A stretch of DNA of 64,000 nt from Pollutimonas sp. M17 (GCF_025836975.1 NZ_CP107548.1:2170001-2234000), one strand, 5' to 3'. Positions 25,508-38,981 are shown, counted from the first letter of the stretch. Notes: generated by a model from the letters alone, not told the origin. Numbers and translations: made by a program.

Positions 25508-26056
25508 CTAGAAACGCGCCACCCACTGGGCATAGGACTCGATATAGCGCCCCAGCAGCGATTGCCCCGTCTCGGTGAGCTCGCCCGCCGGATCGAACAG
25601 CTTGTCGGCCTGGCTGAGGTAGGTTTCCGGATTGGGCATGCAGTAGATGTTCAGGCAGGTCAGCGACTGGCGCAGATGCTGGCTGGCCCCGTAGGCGCCC
25701 AGCATCGATGGCGACGCGCTGATGATGGCGCCGGGCTTGCCGTTCCAGACGCTCTTTCCATAAGGCCGCGAGCCGATATCCACCGCATTCTTGAGGGCGG
25801 CCGGCATGGAGCGGTTGTGCTCGGGCGTGGCGAACAGCACGCCGTCGACGGCCGCTATCCTGTTCCGGAACTCGGTGTACGGCGCGGGCGACTCCGCATC
25901 GTAGTCCTGGTTGTACAAAGGAAGCTGCCCTATCTCGACGATTTCCATCGACAGGGAGTCCGGCGCCCGCTGGATCAAGCCTTGCGCAACCTTCCGGTTG
26001 ATGGAGTCCTTGCGCAGGCTACCGACGATGACAGCAATGTTTTTCACTTGGCTCAC
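25508..26056 (-). CDS. NADPH-dependent FMN reductase (ChrR/YieF family)
   Basis: Flavodoxin-fold FMN reductase that reduces quinones, chromate or azo compounds in vitro. 182 aa. IAVIVGSLRKDSINRKVAQ provides the FMN phosphate loop, and FATPEHNRSMPAALKNAVD is the ChrR-family signature. GTG start at 26056 with AGAGGA upstream. Probably first gene of an operon with pxpA. The rpoD terminator separates it from rpoD. Confidence 0.9.
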   Translation of the reverse strand: MSQVKNIAVIVGSLRKDSINRKVAQGLIQRAPDSLSMEIVEIGQLPLYNQDYDAESPAPYTEFRNRIAAVDGVLFATPEHNRSMPAALKNAVDIGSRPYGKSVWNGKPGAIISASPSMLGAYGASQHLRQSLTCLNIYCMPNPETYLSQADKLFDPAGELTETGQSLLGRYIESYAQWVARF

Positions 26057-26112
26057 GACTATCCTCTAGAAAATGCCCCCGCAGCGCGGGCAAAAACACC
26101 TAACGCCATTGG

Positions 26113-26146
26113 AAAAAAAAAAGCGGCATGCCGAAGCAGCCGCTTT
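26113..26146 (-). terminator. Rho-independent terminator of rpoD
   Basis: Minus-strand stem AAAGCGGC/GCCGCTTT (plus positions 26120-26127 with 26139-26146), followed by about ten U residues (plus A run 26113-26122). It lies 30 nt beyond the rpoD stop and ends the rpsU-dnaG-rpoD transcript. Confidence 0.9.
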
Positions 26147-26176
26147 GTTCATGGCTAACCGTGCCCTTGAATGATA

Positions 26177-28492
<2,316 letters not shown>

Positions 28493-28760
28493 AGTCGCTT
28501 CCGTAGGCGCAAAAACACCCGATGGGCAAAGCCAGCGAGTGCTGCAGGGCAGAACTTACTCATCGCGAAGGTTCAACATACCGCGTCGGTCGCATCCGCA
28601 TGAACCCATGCAGCCCAGATAGAGTATCCTTGACGTAGCCATCGTGGCGGTGTCGTTGCAAGGCAAAAGGGGCTAGCCGGCTCGTTCAAATGTTACGACG
28701 CTTTTCATGCTTGGGGCAAGTAAGCCGTCACTTCGCGAAAACTCTCTATTTTATCGTACT

Positions 28761-30746
28761 TTAACGCGAAGATGCACTATGCAGCAGCGCTATGCGTCGC
28801 GTCAATTCTTGATACCTTTTACGTGAAACCTCGTCCTTCATGCCTCCGTCCACCAACGCCGACTGTTCGGCCTTGATGGCATCGAGCTCTATGCGTCGCA
28901 AGGCGTCGTTCCATTCCGCTTGCGGATCGGGCAGGTCTTCCTGAGCGAGCAATTCGGGCGTCAGGGAATCCAGCACGGCCTGAAGGTCGGATCCCGGGTC
29001 AGCGGCCTGCAACAAGGCTCCCGCATGACGCGCACCGCTTAGATTCGCCAGAGTGATCAAATCACGTACAAGTACAAGGTGGGGGCCATGCTCCAGAATT
29101 TCAAGCTGCTGGTCGCCCAGGCTGGCGACCAGCTCGGGATGCGCCAGCAACAGGCGCAGGAGGCGCTTGGCCATGGGCGTCACCGTGCGCGCCGCATGCT
29201 TGCGCCGGCCCGCGGCGGGCCGGGTTCCACCCTTCCATGCCTCGCCGCCGCGGCCGGTGTCCGCCCCGCCCGGAGCGGGCCAGTCCGGCACCGCATATTC
29301 AAAGCCTTCGGCATCGCCGGGGTGGAAATAAGGCTCGCCGGAATCGAAGCCGGACATGTCCAAGAAGCCCGGCGGCTCTTCTCCACCGGGATAAGCGCCG
29401 TGATCGCGGCGATCCGCTCCGGCGGGCTCCGATGAGCCGGGCGCTGCCTGCGCCGGCAGATCGCGCATCATCTGGGCGAGCTCTTCCGGCGTAAGCTGGA
29501 CCAGCTTGGCAAACTCCCGCTCGATCTGGACCCGCAAGGTGCTCTCGGGCAGCAAAGCCAGCAAAGGCTTGGCTTCGTGCACGCAGGCGGCCCTCCCTTC
29601 GGCTTCATGCATCGCATGGCGCGAGGCCAGCTCGTCCAGCATGAAGCGCGACAGGGGCACGGCTTCGGACACCGTGGCCTTGAATGCCTCGGCGCCGTAT
29701 TCCTTTATGTAGGAATCAGGATCATGCTCGGCGGGAAGAAACAGGAAGCGCATCGAGACGTCGTCGCGCACCAGCGGCAAGCAGGTATTCAAGGCGCGCC
29801 ACGCGGCCTTCCTGCCGGCTTTGTCGCCGTCGAAGCTGAACACCACCTTGCTGCTGGCGCGCAAGAGCTTCTGGATATGAAAAGGCGTGGTCGACGTGCC
29901 CAGGGTCGCCACGGCATTGGCCAGGCCGTGCTGCGCCAGCCCCACCACATCCATATAGCCTTCGACCACCAGCACGTAGCCTTCGCTGCGTATGCCGGCT
30001 CGCCCTTCCCAAAGCCCATAAAGCTCGTGGCCTTTGGAAAACAGGCTGGTCTCGGGTGAATTCAGGTACTTGGGCTCGCCCTTGCCGATGATGCGCCCGC
30101 CAAAACCGATGATGTTTCCGCGCGTATTGCGTATCGGGAACATGATCCGTTCACGGAAACGGTCGTAGCGCCGGCCGTCCTCCGACTCGATGACCAGGCC
30201 GGATTCGACCAGTACGGCATCTTCATAGTGCGGAAAAACGGCGGCCAGTCCGCGCCGGTCGTTCCCCGACCAGCCCAGGCCGAAGCGCGCCGCGATTTCG
30301 CCGGAAAGCCCTCGCTGCTTCAGATAGCGTATGGCCGCCTGGGACTGCTTGAGTTCGCGCAGATAATGCGCCTGCGCCATGTCCAGCACCTGCTGGTGGC
30401 GCGAGACTTCTTCCTTGCGGCGCTTGTCGGCGGCGCGCTGCCTGGGGCTGCGCGGCTCCTCGGGCACGGTCATGCCGGCGCTGGCGGCCAGTGAGCGAAC
30501 GGCTTCGGGAAAGCTGGCCCCGGTATGCTCGATCAGAAATGAAATGGCGCTGCCATGCGCTCCGCAGCCGAAACAGTGGTAGAACTGTTTGGTGGGGCTT
30601 ACCGTGAACGAGGGGCTTTTTTCGTTGTGGAAGGGGCACAGGCCAAGCAGATTGGCCCCGCCCTTGCGCAACTGTACATATCGCCCGACGACATCGACAA
30701 CATCAACTCGGGCGAGAAGTTCCTGAACAAATGATTCAGGTATCAA
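28761..30746 (-). CDS. dnaG: DNA primase DnaG
   Basis: Synthesises RNA primers at the replication fork. 661 aa. The N-terminal zinc finger is CPFH...CFGC (LCPFHNEKSPSF, then FYHCFGCGAHG). The TOPRIM core has VVEGYMDVVGLAQHG and FSFDGDKAGRKAA. The C-terminal DnaB-binding domain is reached after a Gly/Pro/Asp linker (about residues 430-510). The start is TTG 30746, immediately after the rpsU stop TGA, so translation is probably coupled to rpsU. No in-frame ATG lies near the conserved MIPESFVQELL start. Confidence 0.96.
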   Translation of the reverse strand: MIPESFVQELLARVDVVDVVGRYVQLRKGGANLLGLCPFHNEKSPSFTVSPTKQFYHCFGCGAHGSAISFLIEHTGASFPEAVRSLAASAGMTVPEEPRSPRQRAADKRRKEEVSRHQQVLDMAQAHYLRELKQSQAAIRYLKQRGLSGEIAARFGLGWSGNDRRGLAAVFPHYEDAVLVESGLVIESEDGRRYDRFRERIMFPIRNTRGNIIGFGGRIIGKGEPKYLNSPETSLFSKGHELYGLWEGRAGIRSEGYVLVVEGYMDVVGLAQHGLANAVATLGTSTTPFHIQKLLRASSKVVFSFDGDKAGRKAAWRALNTCLPLVRDDVSMRFLFLPAEHDPDSYIKEYGAEAFKATVSEAVPLSRFMLDELASRHAMHEAEGRAACVHEAKPLLALLPESTLRVQIEREFAKLVQLTPEELAQMMRDLPAQAAPGSSEPAGADRRDHGAYPGGEEPPGFLDMSGFDSGEPYFHPGDAEGFEYAVPDWPAPGGADTGRGGEAWKGGTRPAAGRRKHAARTVTPMAKRLLRLLLAHPELVASLGDQQLEILEHGPHLVLVRDLITLANLSGARHAGALLQAADPGSDLQAVLDSLTPELLAQEDLPDPQAEWNDALRRIELDAIKAEQSALVDGGMKDEVSRKRYQELTRRIALLHSASSR

Positions 30747-30959
30747 TCAATACAGACGCGGAGGCAGTTGTTGGCTGCGGATGCGTTTGTAGTGGCGCTT
30801 GACGGCGGCGGCATGCTTGCGTTTACGTTCTGCCGTGGGCTTCTCGTAAAATTCGCGCGAGCGCAGCTCGGTCAAGAGGCCGATTTTTTCGATGGTGCGC
30901 TTGAAGCGGCGCAGTGCGGCTTCGAAGGGCTCGTTTTCTTTCAGACGAACGATAGGCAT
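30747..30959 (-). CDS. rpsU: 30S ribosomal protein S21
   Basis: 70-aa basic protein needed for base pairing of 16S rRNA with mRNA during initiation. Typical sequence [20 protein letters not shown], then [14 protein letters not shown] and a basic tail. First gene of the rpsU-dnaG-rpoD operon. A TAGAAT -10-like hexamer lies upstream (plus positions 31015-31020). Its stop TGA abuts the dnaG TTG. Confidence 0.97.
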   Translation of the reverse strand: MPIVRLKENEPFEAALRRFKRTIEKIGLLTELRSREFYEKPTAERKRKHAAAVKRHYKRIRSQQLPPRLY

Positions 30960-31085
30960 GTAATCTTAAGCCTTGAAGGTTAAAAATTAGTTAGTGGACA
31001 AACGACAACCTGTGATTCTAGCATGAAATAAGCATTTACGGCGTCTTTTGCGCTGGCAGGCGGCGGCATGCCGCCGGACGAGGCC

Positions 31086-31628
31086 TCAACTGCGCACGCC
31101 CTTGCGCACCCAGGCTTCCAGCTGATGGGGACGTATGCTGTCATAGTCCTCGAAGGGCTGGTGTATCCAGGGGTTGGTCGGCAGCTTCTCGACAAAATAA
31201 TCGGGCGAGGCCTGCGAATGCCCCTTCCACCACAGCACGGCGGTCCTTAATTCGGTAATCGCGGGAAACTGCGATTGCAGGTGGTCGCGCACCCGATTGA
31301 AGGTCATGCCGGTATCCACCATGTCGTCAACCAGCAACACCTTGCCGTCCAGGGTGCCGCGCGTAATGGTGATGAACTGGGCGATATCCAGTTGACCCTG
31401 CTGCGTGCCGGCCGCCTCGCGATAGCTGCTGGTGGCCAGGATGCCCAGCGGCATGTCGTAGATGCGGGACAGTATGTCGCCCACCCGCACCCCGCCGCGC
31501 GCCAGGCATACGATCTTGTCGAACTGCCATCCGGATTCATGGACATTCAAGGCCAGCCGCTCGATAAGGCCGTGGTATTGATCCCAACTGACCCAAAGGT
31601 CGCGATCGGTGCTCGGAGGCAGACTCAT
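31086..31628 (-). CDS. Purine phosphoribosyltransferase family protein (Gpt-like)
   Basis: Type I phosphoribosyltransferase, 180 aa. The PRPP loop is VLLVDDMVDTGMTF, and IVCLARGGVRVGDILSR is the early conserved stretch. The length and the tail (WWKGHSQASPDYFVEKLPT, then PWIHQPFEDYD) fit the xanthine/hypoxanthine branch that salvages purine bases to nucleotides. Exact base specificity cannot be read from sequence. It lies downstream of purA, with a terminator between them, which fits a shared purine theme. Confidence 0.88.
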   Translation of the reverse strand: MSLPPSTDRDLWVSWDQYHGLIERLALNVHESGWQFDKIVCLARGGVRVGDILSRIYDMPLGILATSSYREAAGTQQGQLDIAQFITITRGTLDGKVLLVDDMVDTGMTFNRVRDHLQSQFPAITELRTAVLWWKGHSQASPDYFVEKLPTNPWIHQPFEDYDSIRPHQLEAWVRKGVRS

Positions 31629-31757
31629 AAGACAGTAGATTCCCTAATTCCGCGTTTTATTTGCAAGGAGCGTAATGATAAACCCCTAAGCCGGCCGAGA
31701 AAAGCATTTGCCGGGCAAAGCACCCGATTCGGGCCTTGCGCAAGGCGGCGGCGCTGC

Positions 31758-31788
31758 AAAAAAAACCCGCAGCCCGGCAAGGCTGCGG
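31758..31788 (-). terminator. Rho-independent terminator after purA
   Basis: Minus-strand stem formed by CCGCAGCC/GGCTGCGG (plus 31767-31774 with 31781-31788), 6-nt loop, followed by eight U residues (plus A run 31758-31765). It lies 30 nt past the purA stop. Confidence 0.9.
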
Positions 31789-31817
31789 CCCTAGGACGGC
31801 GAATCCGCGATGGCGGC

Positions 31818-34362
<2,545 letters not shown>

Positions 34363-34401
34363 TATGCAGCCCTGAAAAGAACCTTGATAAAAAAACCAAA
34401 C

Positions 34402-34437
34402 AAAAAGCGACCTGGGGCGTAAGCCCGCCAAGTCGCT
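34402..34437 (-). promoter_or_regulatory. Intrinsic terminator in hisZ leader (candidate attenuator)
   Basis: The minus strand folds as GCGACTTGGCGGGC-TTAC-GCCCCAGGTCGC (about 12 bp with one bulge and one wobble), followed by five U residues and a further U-rich stretch. It lies 40 nt before the hisZ ATG and downstream of the hisZ promoter. The leader's 5' segment GCGTAAG (plus 34458-34464) is fully complementary to CTTACGC in the loop and 3' arm (plus 34417-34423), so a competing antiterminator is possible. It could also simply stop read-through. Confidence 0.5.
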
Positions 34438-34467
34438 TGCGGTAAAGGTAAACAAAACTTACGCGCT

Positions 34468-34496
34468 AGTATAAACGATAGCGCTGAATAAGTGAA
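34468..34496 (-). promoter_or_regulatory. Candidate sigma-70 promoter for hisZ
   Basis: -35 TTCACT (plus 34491-34496) and -10 TATACT (plus 34468-34473) separated by exactly 17 bp, reading toward hisZ. The predicted start site is near 34461, giving a leader of about 100 nt that contains the terminator hairpin. Confidence 0.55.
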
Positions 34497-34668
34497 ACCG
34501 GGGCGGCCCTTTGAAGGGCCGCTTCCCAATTTGGAAGCCAGGCACCGACGAAATGGTAGGAACAGGTTTTCGTTCCGTTTACGCCCGATCAGGAGGAACT
34601 CGCGCGTTCTTCTTCTGTTGACGCTGGCGAAAGGAACCGAGTTTTCGTTCTCGTTCTGTTAACGCCGT

Positions 34669-34821
34669 CGAGGTGGCGGGGGCCGGGCTTTGCTCCTCGT
34701 GACCGGTTCGGCGCCTACGCGCCGAACACCGCTTCGCCCGGCTCGTCCGCCCGTTCGGGCTTCCTTTGCCTGCGGCTCGCTCGGCCCCGAAAGTCGCCGC
34801 AGCCCGGCCCCCACCACCTCG
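34669..34821. repeat. Large inverted repeat A (21-nt arms)
   Basis: The left arm is 34669-34689 and the right arm 34801-34821. They pair at 20 of 21 positions; the odd pair is C-A on plus, which becomes G-U in a minus-strand RNA. The 111-nt interior carries a perfect 9-bp hairpin at 34706-34727. Confidence 0.75.
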
Positions 34822-34917
34822 CCAGCTACATAAGTGAAATGCGCCGCATCGTTGGGGCGGTTTGCTTGCTTGGCATTTTTTTGAGGTGGTGCTGGTTGCT
34901 TGAAGAGTTCTTGCGCC

Positions 34918-34955
34918 GTTCCAGGCCGCGCCCTACAGGCGGCGCGGCCTGGAAC
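34918..34955. repeat. Perfect 15-bp hairpin
   Basis: GTTCCAGGCCGCGCC (34918-34932) and its exact reverse complement (34941-34955) with an 8-nt loop. No T-run follows, so it is not a standard terminator. Confidence 0.75.
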
Positions 34956-35000
34956 ATTCAGTCTAGGCACGCCCAGATCTTCACCATTCTTTGATGTCAC

Positions 35001-35216
35001 GCTGCGGCGGGCGGGCCGGGGGCGGGCGACCATTGAGCAAGCCGCAGGCCTGGCTTGGAAGCGGGGGCGTAAGAGGACGCGCTGTCTGAATGAATCAAGC
35101 AGCCGGGGGCTGCTTGATTCATGAGTTCGCGTCCGTCCCCCGATGAAGAGCCGGGACAAGGGAAGCCCGAAGGGCCGCAGCGATCGGGAGCACGGCCCCG
35201 GCCCGCCCGCCACAGC
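35001..35216. repeat. Large inverted repeat B (21-nt arms) with inner 14-bp hairpin
   Basis: The left arm 35001-35021 and right arm 35196-35216 pair at 20 of 21 positions, again with the single C-A exception giving G-U on the minus strand. Inside, ATGAATCAAGCAGC (35090-35103) pairs perfectly with 35109-35122. Flanking segments CGGGGG...GGACGCG and CGCGTCC...CCCCCG extend the fold. Confidence 0.75.
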
Positions 35217-35277
35217 GCTTAAGAACTCAACAAAGAACCCACCCAGCAATCAAACGCGCCTAAAGAACACGAGAAAG

Positions 35278-35308
35278 CAAAAAGAAACCGGCCCGGATAA
35301 CCGGGCCG
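35278..35308 (-). terminator. Rho-independent terminator of hflC
   Basis: Minus-strand CGGCCCGG/CCGGGCCG (plus 35289-35296 with 35301-35308), 4-nt loop, then a U-rich tail (GTTTCTTTTTG). It lies 80 nt beyond the hflC stop. Confidence 0.8.
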
Positions 35309-35389
35309 TTCAACAAAAGCGCAATCGCCTAGAAACTCGCCCCGGCATCAGCCGGCCACGACAGTTCCTAGGCGACGACTAGCCCATCA

Positions 35390-36280
35390 TCAAGGCGTAG
35401 CCGGCTTGCTGCCGGCAGCCGAATTCCAGTACTTGAAGAACTCGGACTTGGGGCTCAGGACTAGGGCGTCGTCGCGGCTGGAAAATGCCGACGCATACCC
35501 TTCCAGGCTCTTGTACAGGCTGTAGAACTCCGGATTCTTGCCATAGGCCTCGGCATAGATGGCCGCCGCGTTGCCGTCGCCCTCGCCCCGGATCTGCTGG
35601 GCTTCGGCATAGGCCTTGGCCAGCAATTCCTGGCGCTCGCGATCGGCCTGGGCCCGTATGCGTTCGCTGTCGGCCGCGCCGGTGGCACGCAGGCGGTTCG
35701 CTTCCTGCTTGCGCTCGGCTTCCATGCGGCGGTAGACCGACTCGGAGATTTCAGGGGCGAAATCGATGCGGCGCAGGCGTACATCGACCACCTGGACGCC
35801 CAGCGGCTTGGCGCGCGCCTCGACGTTGGTCAGCACTTCGCGCATGATGGTGTCGCGCTCGTTCGAGACCACTTCCTTCACGGTGCGCACGTTGACCGAT
35901 GCGTTCAAGGCGTCGCGGATCTGCGCCTGGAGCCGCTCGACGGCGGCGCGATCATTGGCTCCGAAGGTCACATAGAAAAGACGCGGATCGGAAATGCGCC
36001 ACTTGACGAAGGAGTCGATAAGCAGGTTCTTCTTCTCGGCGGTCTGGATGCGTTCCGGATCGCTGGTTTCGATGGTCTGCAGGCGCTTGTCCAGCCGCAC
36101 CACATTCTCGAAGGGCGGCGGAAACTTGAAATACAGGCCCGGCTCGGTGATGGTGTCGCGCACCTCGCCCAGGGCGAACACCAGCGCGGCGTCGCGCTCT
36201 CGCACGACGAACACGCAGGAGGAAAGAATCGCCAGGATAATGACCAGGCCGACTAAAGCAGGAAAAAAACGTTGCATCAT
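35390..36280 (-). CDS. hflC: HflC, FtsH protease modulator subunit
   Basis: SPFH/Band-7 membrane protein. Together with HflK it forms a large periplasm-facing cage around the FtsH protease. 296 aa. One N-terminal membrane span (residues 5-24) is followed by VVRERDAALVFALGEVRDTI, the SPFH domain, then a long Ala/Arg/Glu helix (RRMEAERKQEANRLRATGAA). AGGAGG stands right before ATG 36280. It follows hflK by 6 nt, and a terminator follows the gene. Confidence 0.95.
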   Translation of the reverse strand: MMQRFFPALVGLVIILAILSSCVFVVRERDAALVFALGEVRDTITEPGLYFKFPPPFENVVRLDKRLQTIETSDPERIQTAEKKNLLIDSFVKWRISDPRLFYVTFGANDRAAVERLQAQIRDALNASVNVRTVKEVVSNERDTIMREVLTNVEARAKPLGVQVVDVRLRRIDFAPEISESVYRRMEAERKQEANRLRATGAADSERIRAQADRERQELLAKAYAEAQQIRGEGDGNAAAIYAEAYGKNPEFYSLYKSLEGYASAFSSRDDALVLSPKSEFFKYWNSAAGSKPATP

Positions 36281-36286
36281 GGCCTC

Positions 36287-37597
36287 CTAGCGAGAATACG
36301 GATTCACCGACAGCGACTTCGTCGCGGTCCCGCCTGCATCCGGACTGCGGGTGCGGGCGGGCGCGGCCGGCTTGTTTGGCAGCGTCGCGCCGGCGGCTGC
36401 CGAGGACGTGCTTTCTACCGAACCGCTGAAGGTGGCGCGATCGCCGGCGGCCTGGCGCATGATCTTGTCCAGGGGCAGGTACAACATGTTGTTGCTGGCT
36501 TGCGAATCGACCATGATCTTGCTGGTGTTCTCCAGGATTTCCTGCATGGTCGACAAATACATGCGCTCGCGGGTGATGTCCGGCGCCTTCGCATATTCGG
36601 CTTCCACGCTGGTGAAGCGCGCGGTGTCGCCCAGGGCGTCGCCGATCACCTTGGCCCGGTAGCCTTCGGCTTCCTGGATCATGCGGGCCACCTGGCCCTG
36701 CGCCTCGGGCAAGACCTTGTTGGAATAGGCATTGCCCTCGTTGATCTGGCGCTCGCGATCCTGGCCGGCCTTGACGGCGTCGTCGAAGGCCGCCTGGACC
36801 TGCTCGGGCGGTTGTACGTTCTGGATGGCGACCGTACTGATCTGGATGCCGGTTTCGTAGCGGTCCAGTATGCTTTGCGCCAGCTTCTGCACTTCGGTGG
36901 CGACTTCGGTACGGCCGGAGTACAGCACGAAATCCATGGGTTTCTTGCCGACGATTTCACGCATGGCGGTTTCGGACGCCTGGCGCACCGACTCGTCCGG
37001 CTGGCTGGTCTTGAACAGGTAATCCGGCGCGCCGGTGGAGACCAGGCGATACTGCACCACGAACTGCAGGTCGACGATGTTTTCGTCGGTCGTCAGCATG
37101 AGCGATTCAGGCAGGACCTTGTTGCGCGCCGTGCCGCGAAAACCGACTTCGAAAGTACGCAATTGCGAAATATTGACCGTTTGATGGCTTTCGATGGGAT
37201 ACGGAAGCCGCCATTGCAGGCCGGGCGGCAATGTCTTGGTGTATTTGCCGAATTTGGTTACCACGGCGACCTGCCCTTCCTGGACGATGACAAAGCCGCT
37301 GGCCAGCCACAGCCCGATCAGGATGACGACGATCACCCCGACCATTTTGGGCGAGCCCTTGGGAAGCTGCGCCCCGCCGCCATTTCCCGACCCGTTGTCG
37401 CCGCCGCCGAAAGGACCGCCGCGCTTGGGCTTGCGCCCGAACAGGGAGCCCAGGCGATTGTTGAAATCGCGCCATACCTCGTCCAGGTCGGGAGGGCCGT
37501 CGCCCTTGCCCGGCCGCCGGGGCGGTTCGGAGCCGTTATTGTTGCCACGCCCCCAACCGGGGTCATTCAAATTAAACATTTTCGATATTAAACGCAT
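36287..37597 (-). CDS. hflK: HflK, FtsH protease modulator subunit
   Basis: Partner of HflC. 436 aa: a Gly/Asn/Arg-rich cytoplasmic N-terminus (FNLNDPGWGRGNNNG...), one membrane span (VIVVILIGLWLASGFVIVQE, about residues 85-104), the SPFH domain (VVTKFGKYTKTLPPGLQWRL) and a helical C-terminal part with Pro/Ala tail. ATG 37597 (GGGA upstream) is chosen. ATG 37579 is possible; either way the start overlaps the end of hflX, implying coupling. Confidence 0.94.
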   Translation of the reverse strand: MRLISKMFNLNDPGWGRGNNNGSEPPRRPGKGDGPPDLDEVWRDFNNRLGSLFGRKPKRGGPFGGGDNGSGNGGGAQLPKGSPKMVGVIVVILIGLWLASGFVIVQEGQVAVVTKFGKYTKTLPPGLQWRLPYPIESHQTVNISQLRTFEVGFRGTARNKVLPESLMLTTDENIVDLQFVVQYRLVSTGAPDYLFKTSQPDESVRQASETAMREIVGKKPMDFVLYSGRTEVATEVQKLAQSILDRYETGIQISTVAIQNVQPPEQVQAAFDDAVKAGQDRERQINEGNAYSNKVLPEAQGQVARMIQEAEGYRAKVIGDALGDTARFTSVEAEYAKAPDITRERMYLSTMQEILENTSKIMVDSQASNNMLYLPLDKIMRQAAGDRATFSGSVESTSSAAAGATLPNKPAAPARTRSPDAGGTATKSLSVNPYSR

Positions 37598-38669
37598 TAT
37601 GTCCCGCGATTTGACCAGATTCGACGATTGCCCCACGCAAGCCGTCTAAACCCAGGCGCCCCAAGGCGCTGACAAAAACTCGTGCAATCGTACCATGTTC
37701 GTTACGTTCCACCCTTGGCTCGTACCCCGCCGCGTCGATCTTGTTGTACACCAGTATCCGCGGAATTTCATCGGCGCCGATATCGGTCAGAACCTTGTTG
37801 ACTTCAGCGATCTGCTCGTCGCGCTGGGGGCTGGAGGCATCCACCACATGAAGAAGCAAATCGGCCTGCACCGTTTCTTCCAGCGTGGCCCGGAAAGCCG
37901 CGATCAAGGTGGGCGGCAGGTCGCGGATGAAACCCACCGTATCGGATACGACCACCTGCCCCGCCCCTTCTATCCACACCCGCCGCGTGGTCGTATCGAG
38001 CGTGGCGAACAACTGATCGGCCGCGTAGGCTCCCGCCCGGGTCAGGGCATTGAACAGGGTCGACTTGCCCGCGTTGGTATAGCCCACCAGCGATACCGAC
38101 AGGGTGCTGCCGCGCGAGCGCGAGCGGCGCTGGGTGGCGCGCTGACGCTGCACGCGGGCCAGCCGTTCGCGCAGCAGGCGCACCTTGTCGCCTATCATGC
38201 GCCTGTCCATCTCGAGCTGGGCCTCGCCGGGCCCGCGCATGCCGATGCCGCCCCGCTGGCGCTCCAGGTGGGACCACATGCGCGTCAGGCGGGTGGAAAG
38301 ATGCTGCAGCTGGGCCAGCTCGACCTGCAGCTTGCCTTCATGGCTTTTTGCGCGGAGCGCGAAGATGTCCAGGATCAGCGCGACCCGGTCCACCACCCGG
38401 CGGTTGAAGCCGCGTTCCAGATTGCGCTGCTGGGCCGGGGTCAAGGGCTGGTCGAACAGCACGATTTCGGCTCCGGCGGCGTCGGCCGCCAGTATGGCTT
38501 CTTCCAGCTTGCCCGAACCGATGAAATGCGCCGCATCGGGGCGCGCGCGGCGCGCGACGATGGTTGCCACGACATCGGCGCCCGCACCCTTGGCCAGCAT
38601 GGCGAATTCTTCGGCATGCGCCTGGTAATCGGGCTCGCCCAGATCCACGCTGATGATCAAGACCTTCAT
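37572..38669 (-). CDS. hflX: GTPase HflX (ribosome-associated)
   Basis: GTPase that binds the 50S subunit and rescues or splits stalled ribosomes, especially under heat stress. 365 aa. N-terminal HflX domain with FDQPLTPAQQRNLE and ILDIFALRAKSHEGKLQVEL; G domain with G1 GYTNAGKSTLFN, G3 DTVGFIRDLP and G4 NKID. Located between hfq and hflK, as in many proteobacteria; the 3' end overlaps hflK. Confidence 0.96.
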   Translation of the reverse strand: MKVLIISVDLGEPDYQAHAEEFAMLAKGAGADVVATIVARRARPDAAHFIGSGKLEEAILAADAAGAEIVLFDQPLTPAQQRNLERGFNRRVVDRVALILDIFALRAKSHEGKLQVELAQLQHLSTRLTRMWSHLERQRGGIGMRGPGEAQLEMDRRMIGDKVRLLRERLARVQRQRATQRRSRSRGSTLSVSLVGYTNAGKSTLFNALTRAGAYAADQLFATLDTTTRRVWIEGAGQVVVSDTVGFIRDLPPTLIAAFRATLEETVQADLLLHVVDASSPQRDEQIAEVNKVLTDIGADEIPRILVYNKIDAAGYEPRVERNEHGTIARVFVSALGRLGLDGLRGAIVESGQIAGHNAFNIENV

Positions 38670-38744
38670 GCCGGGCGCCCAAATGAAATACCCGCCGGCG
38701 CGAAGCGCTCGGCGGGCGTCCCGGCCATTATGATGGACTGGGTA

Positions 38745-38981
38745 TTATTCAGAAGGCTCATCCACTTGGAATGCCACGGGGCGGGCGGGAACGACGGTGG
38801 AAATAGCGTGTTTGTACACCATTTGCGTAACGGTATTGCGTAACAGAACGACATATTGGTCGAAGGATTCAACCTGCCCTTGCAGTTTGATGCCGTTGAC
38901 CAGGTAAATCGATACGGGCACGTGATCCTTGCGCAGAGCGTTGAGAAATGGATCTTGTAGTGTTTGCCCTTTATTGCTCAT
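38745..38981 (-). CDS. hfq: RNA chaperone Hfq
   Basis: 78-aa Sm-like protein that forms hexamers and promotes sRNA-mRNA pairing. Sm1 motif [20 protein letters not shown]; Sm2 motif [14 protein letters not shown]. The N-terminus [19 protein letters not shown] is standard, and the C-terminal tail is short, as in many betaproteobacteria. GGAG precedes the ATG. First gene of hfq-hflX-hflK-hflC. A CAGGG/CCCTG hairpin (about 39041-39054) and AT-rich DNA upstream may hold the hisC end and the hfq promoter. Confidence 0.98.
   Translation of the reverse strand: MSNKGQTLQDPFLNALRKDHVPVSIYLVNGIKLQGQVESFDQYVVLLRNTVTQMVYKHAISTVVPARPVAFQVDEPSE

Larger units (their letters stand above)
34503..35216. repeat. 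Inverted-repeat-rich noncoding island between hflC and hisZ
   Basis: About 0.7 kb without a credible gene but holding many hairpins. GCGGCCCTT/AAGGGCCGC lies at 34503-34522. A large 21-nt-arm inverted repeat spans 34669-34821, with an inner GTTCGGCGC/GCGCCGAAC hairpin at 34706-34727. A 15-bp hairpin lies at 34918-34955, a second 21-nt-arm repeat at 35001-35216 and an inner 14-bp hairpin at 35090-35122. Imperfect direct repeats such as TTCCGTTTACGCC, TTCTGTTGACGC and TTCTGTTAACGCC occur at 34573-34666. It lies between the hflC terminator and the hisZ promoter. Confidence 0.7.

Noticed and set aside
34659-35249. 196-codon minus-strand frame in the inverted-repeat island
   Set aside because: Arg/Pro/Ala-rich with no family, no ribosome site, and it spans the large hairpins. 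Best explained as GC-rich noncoding DNA.
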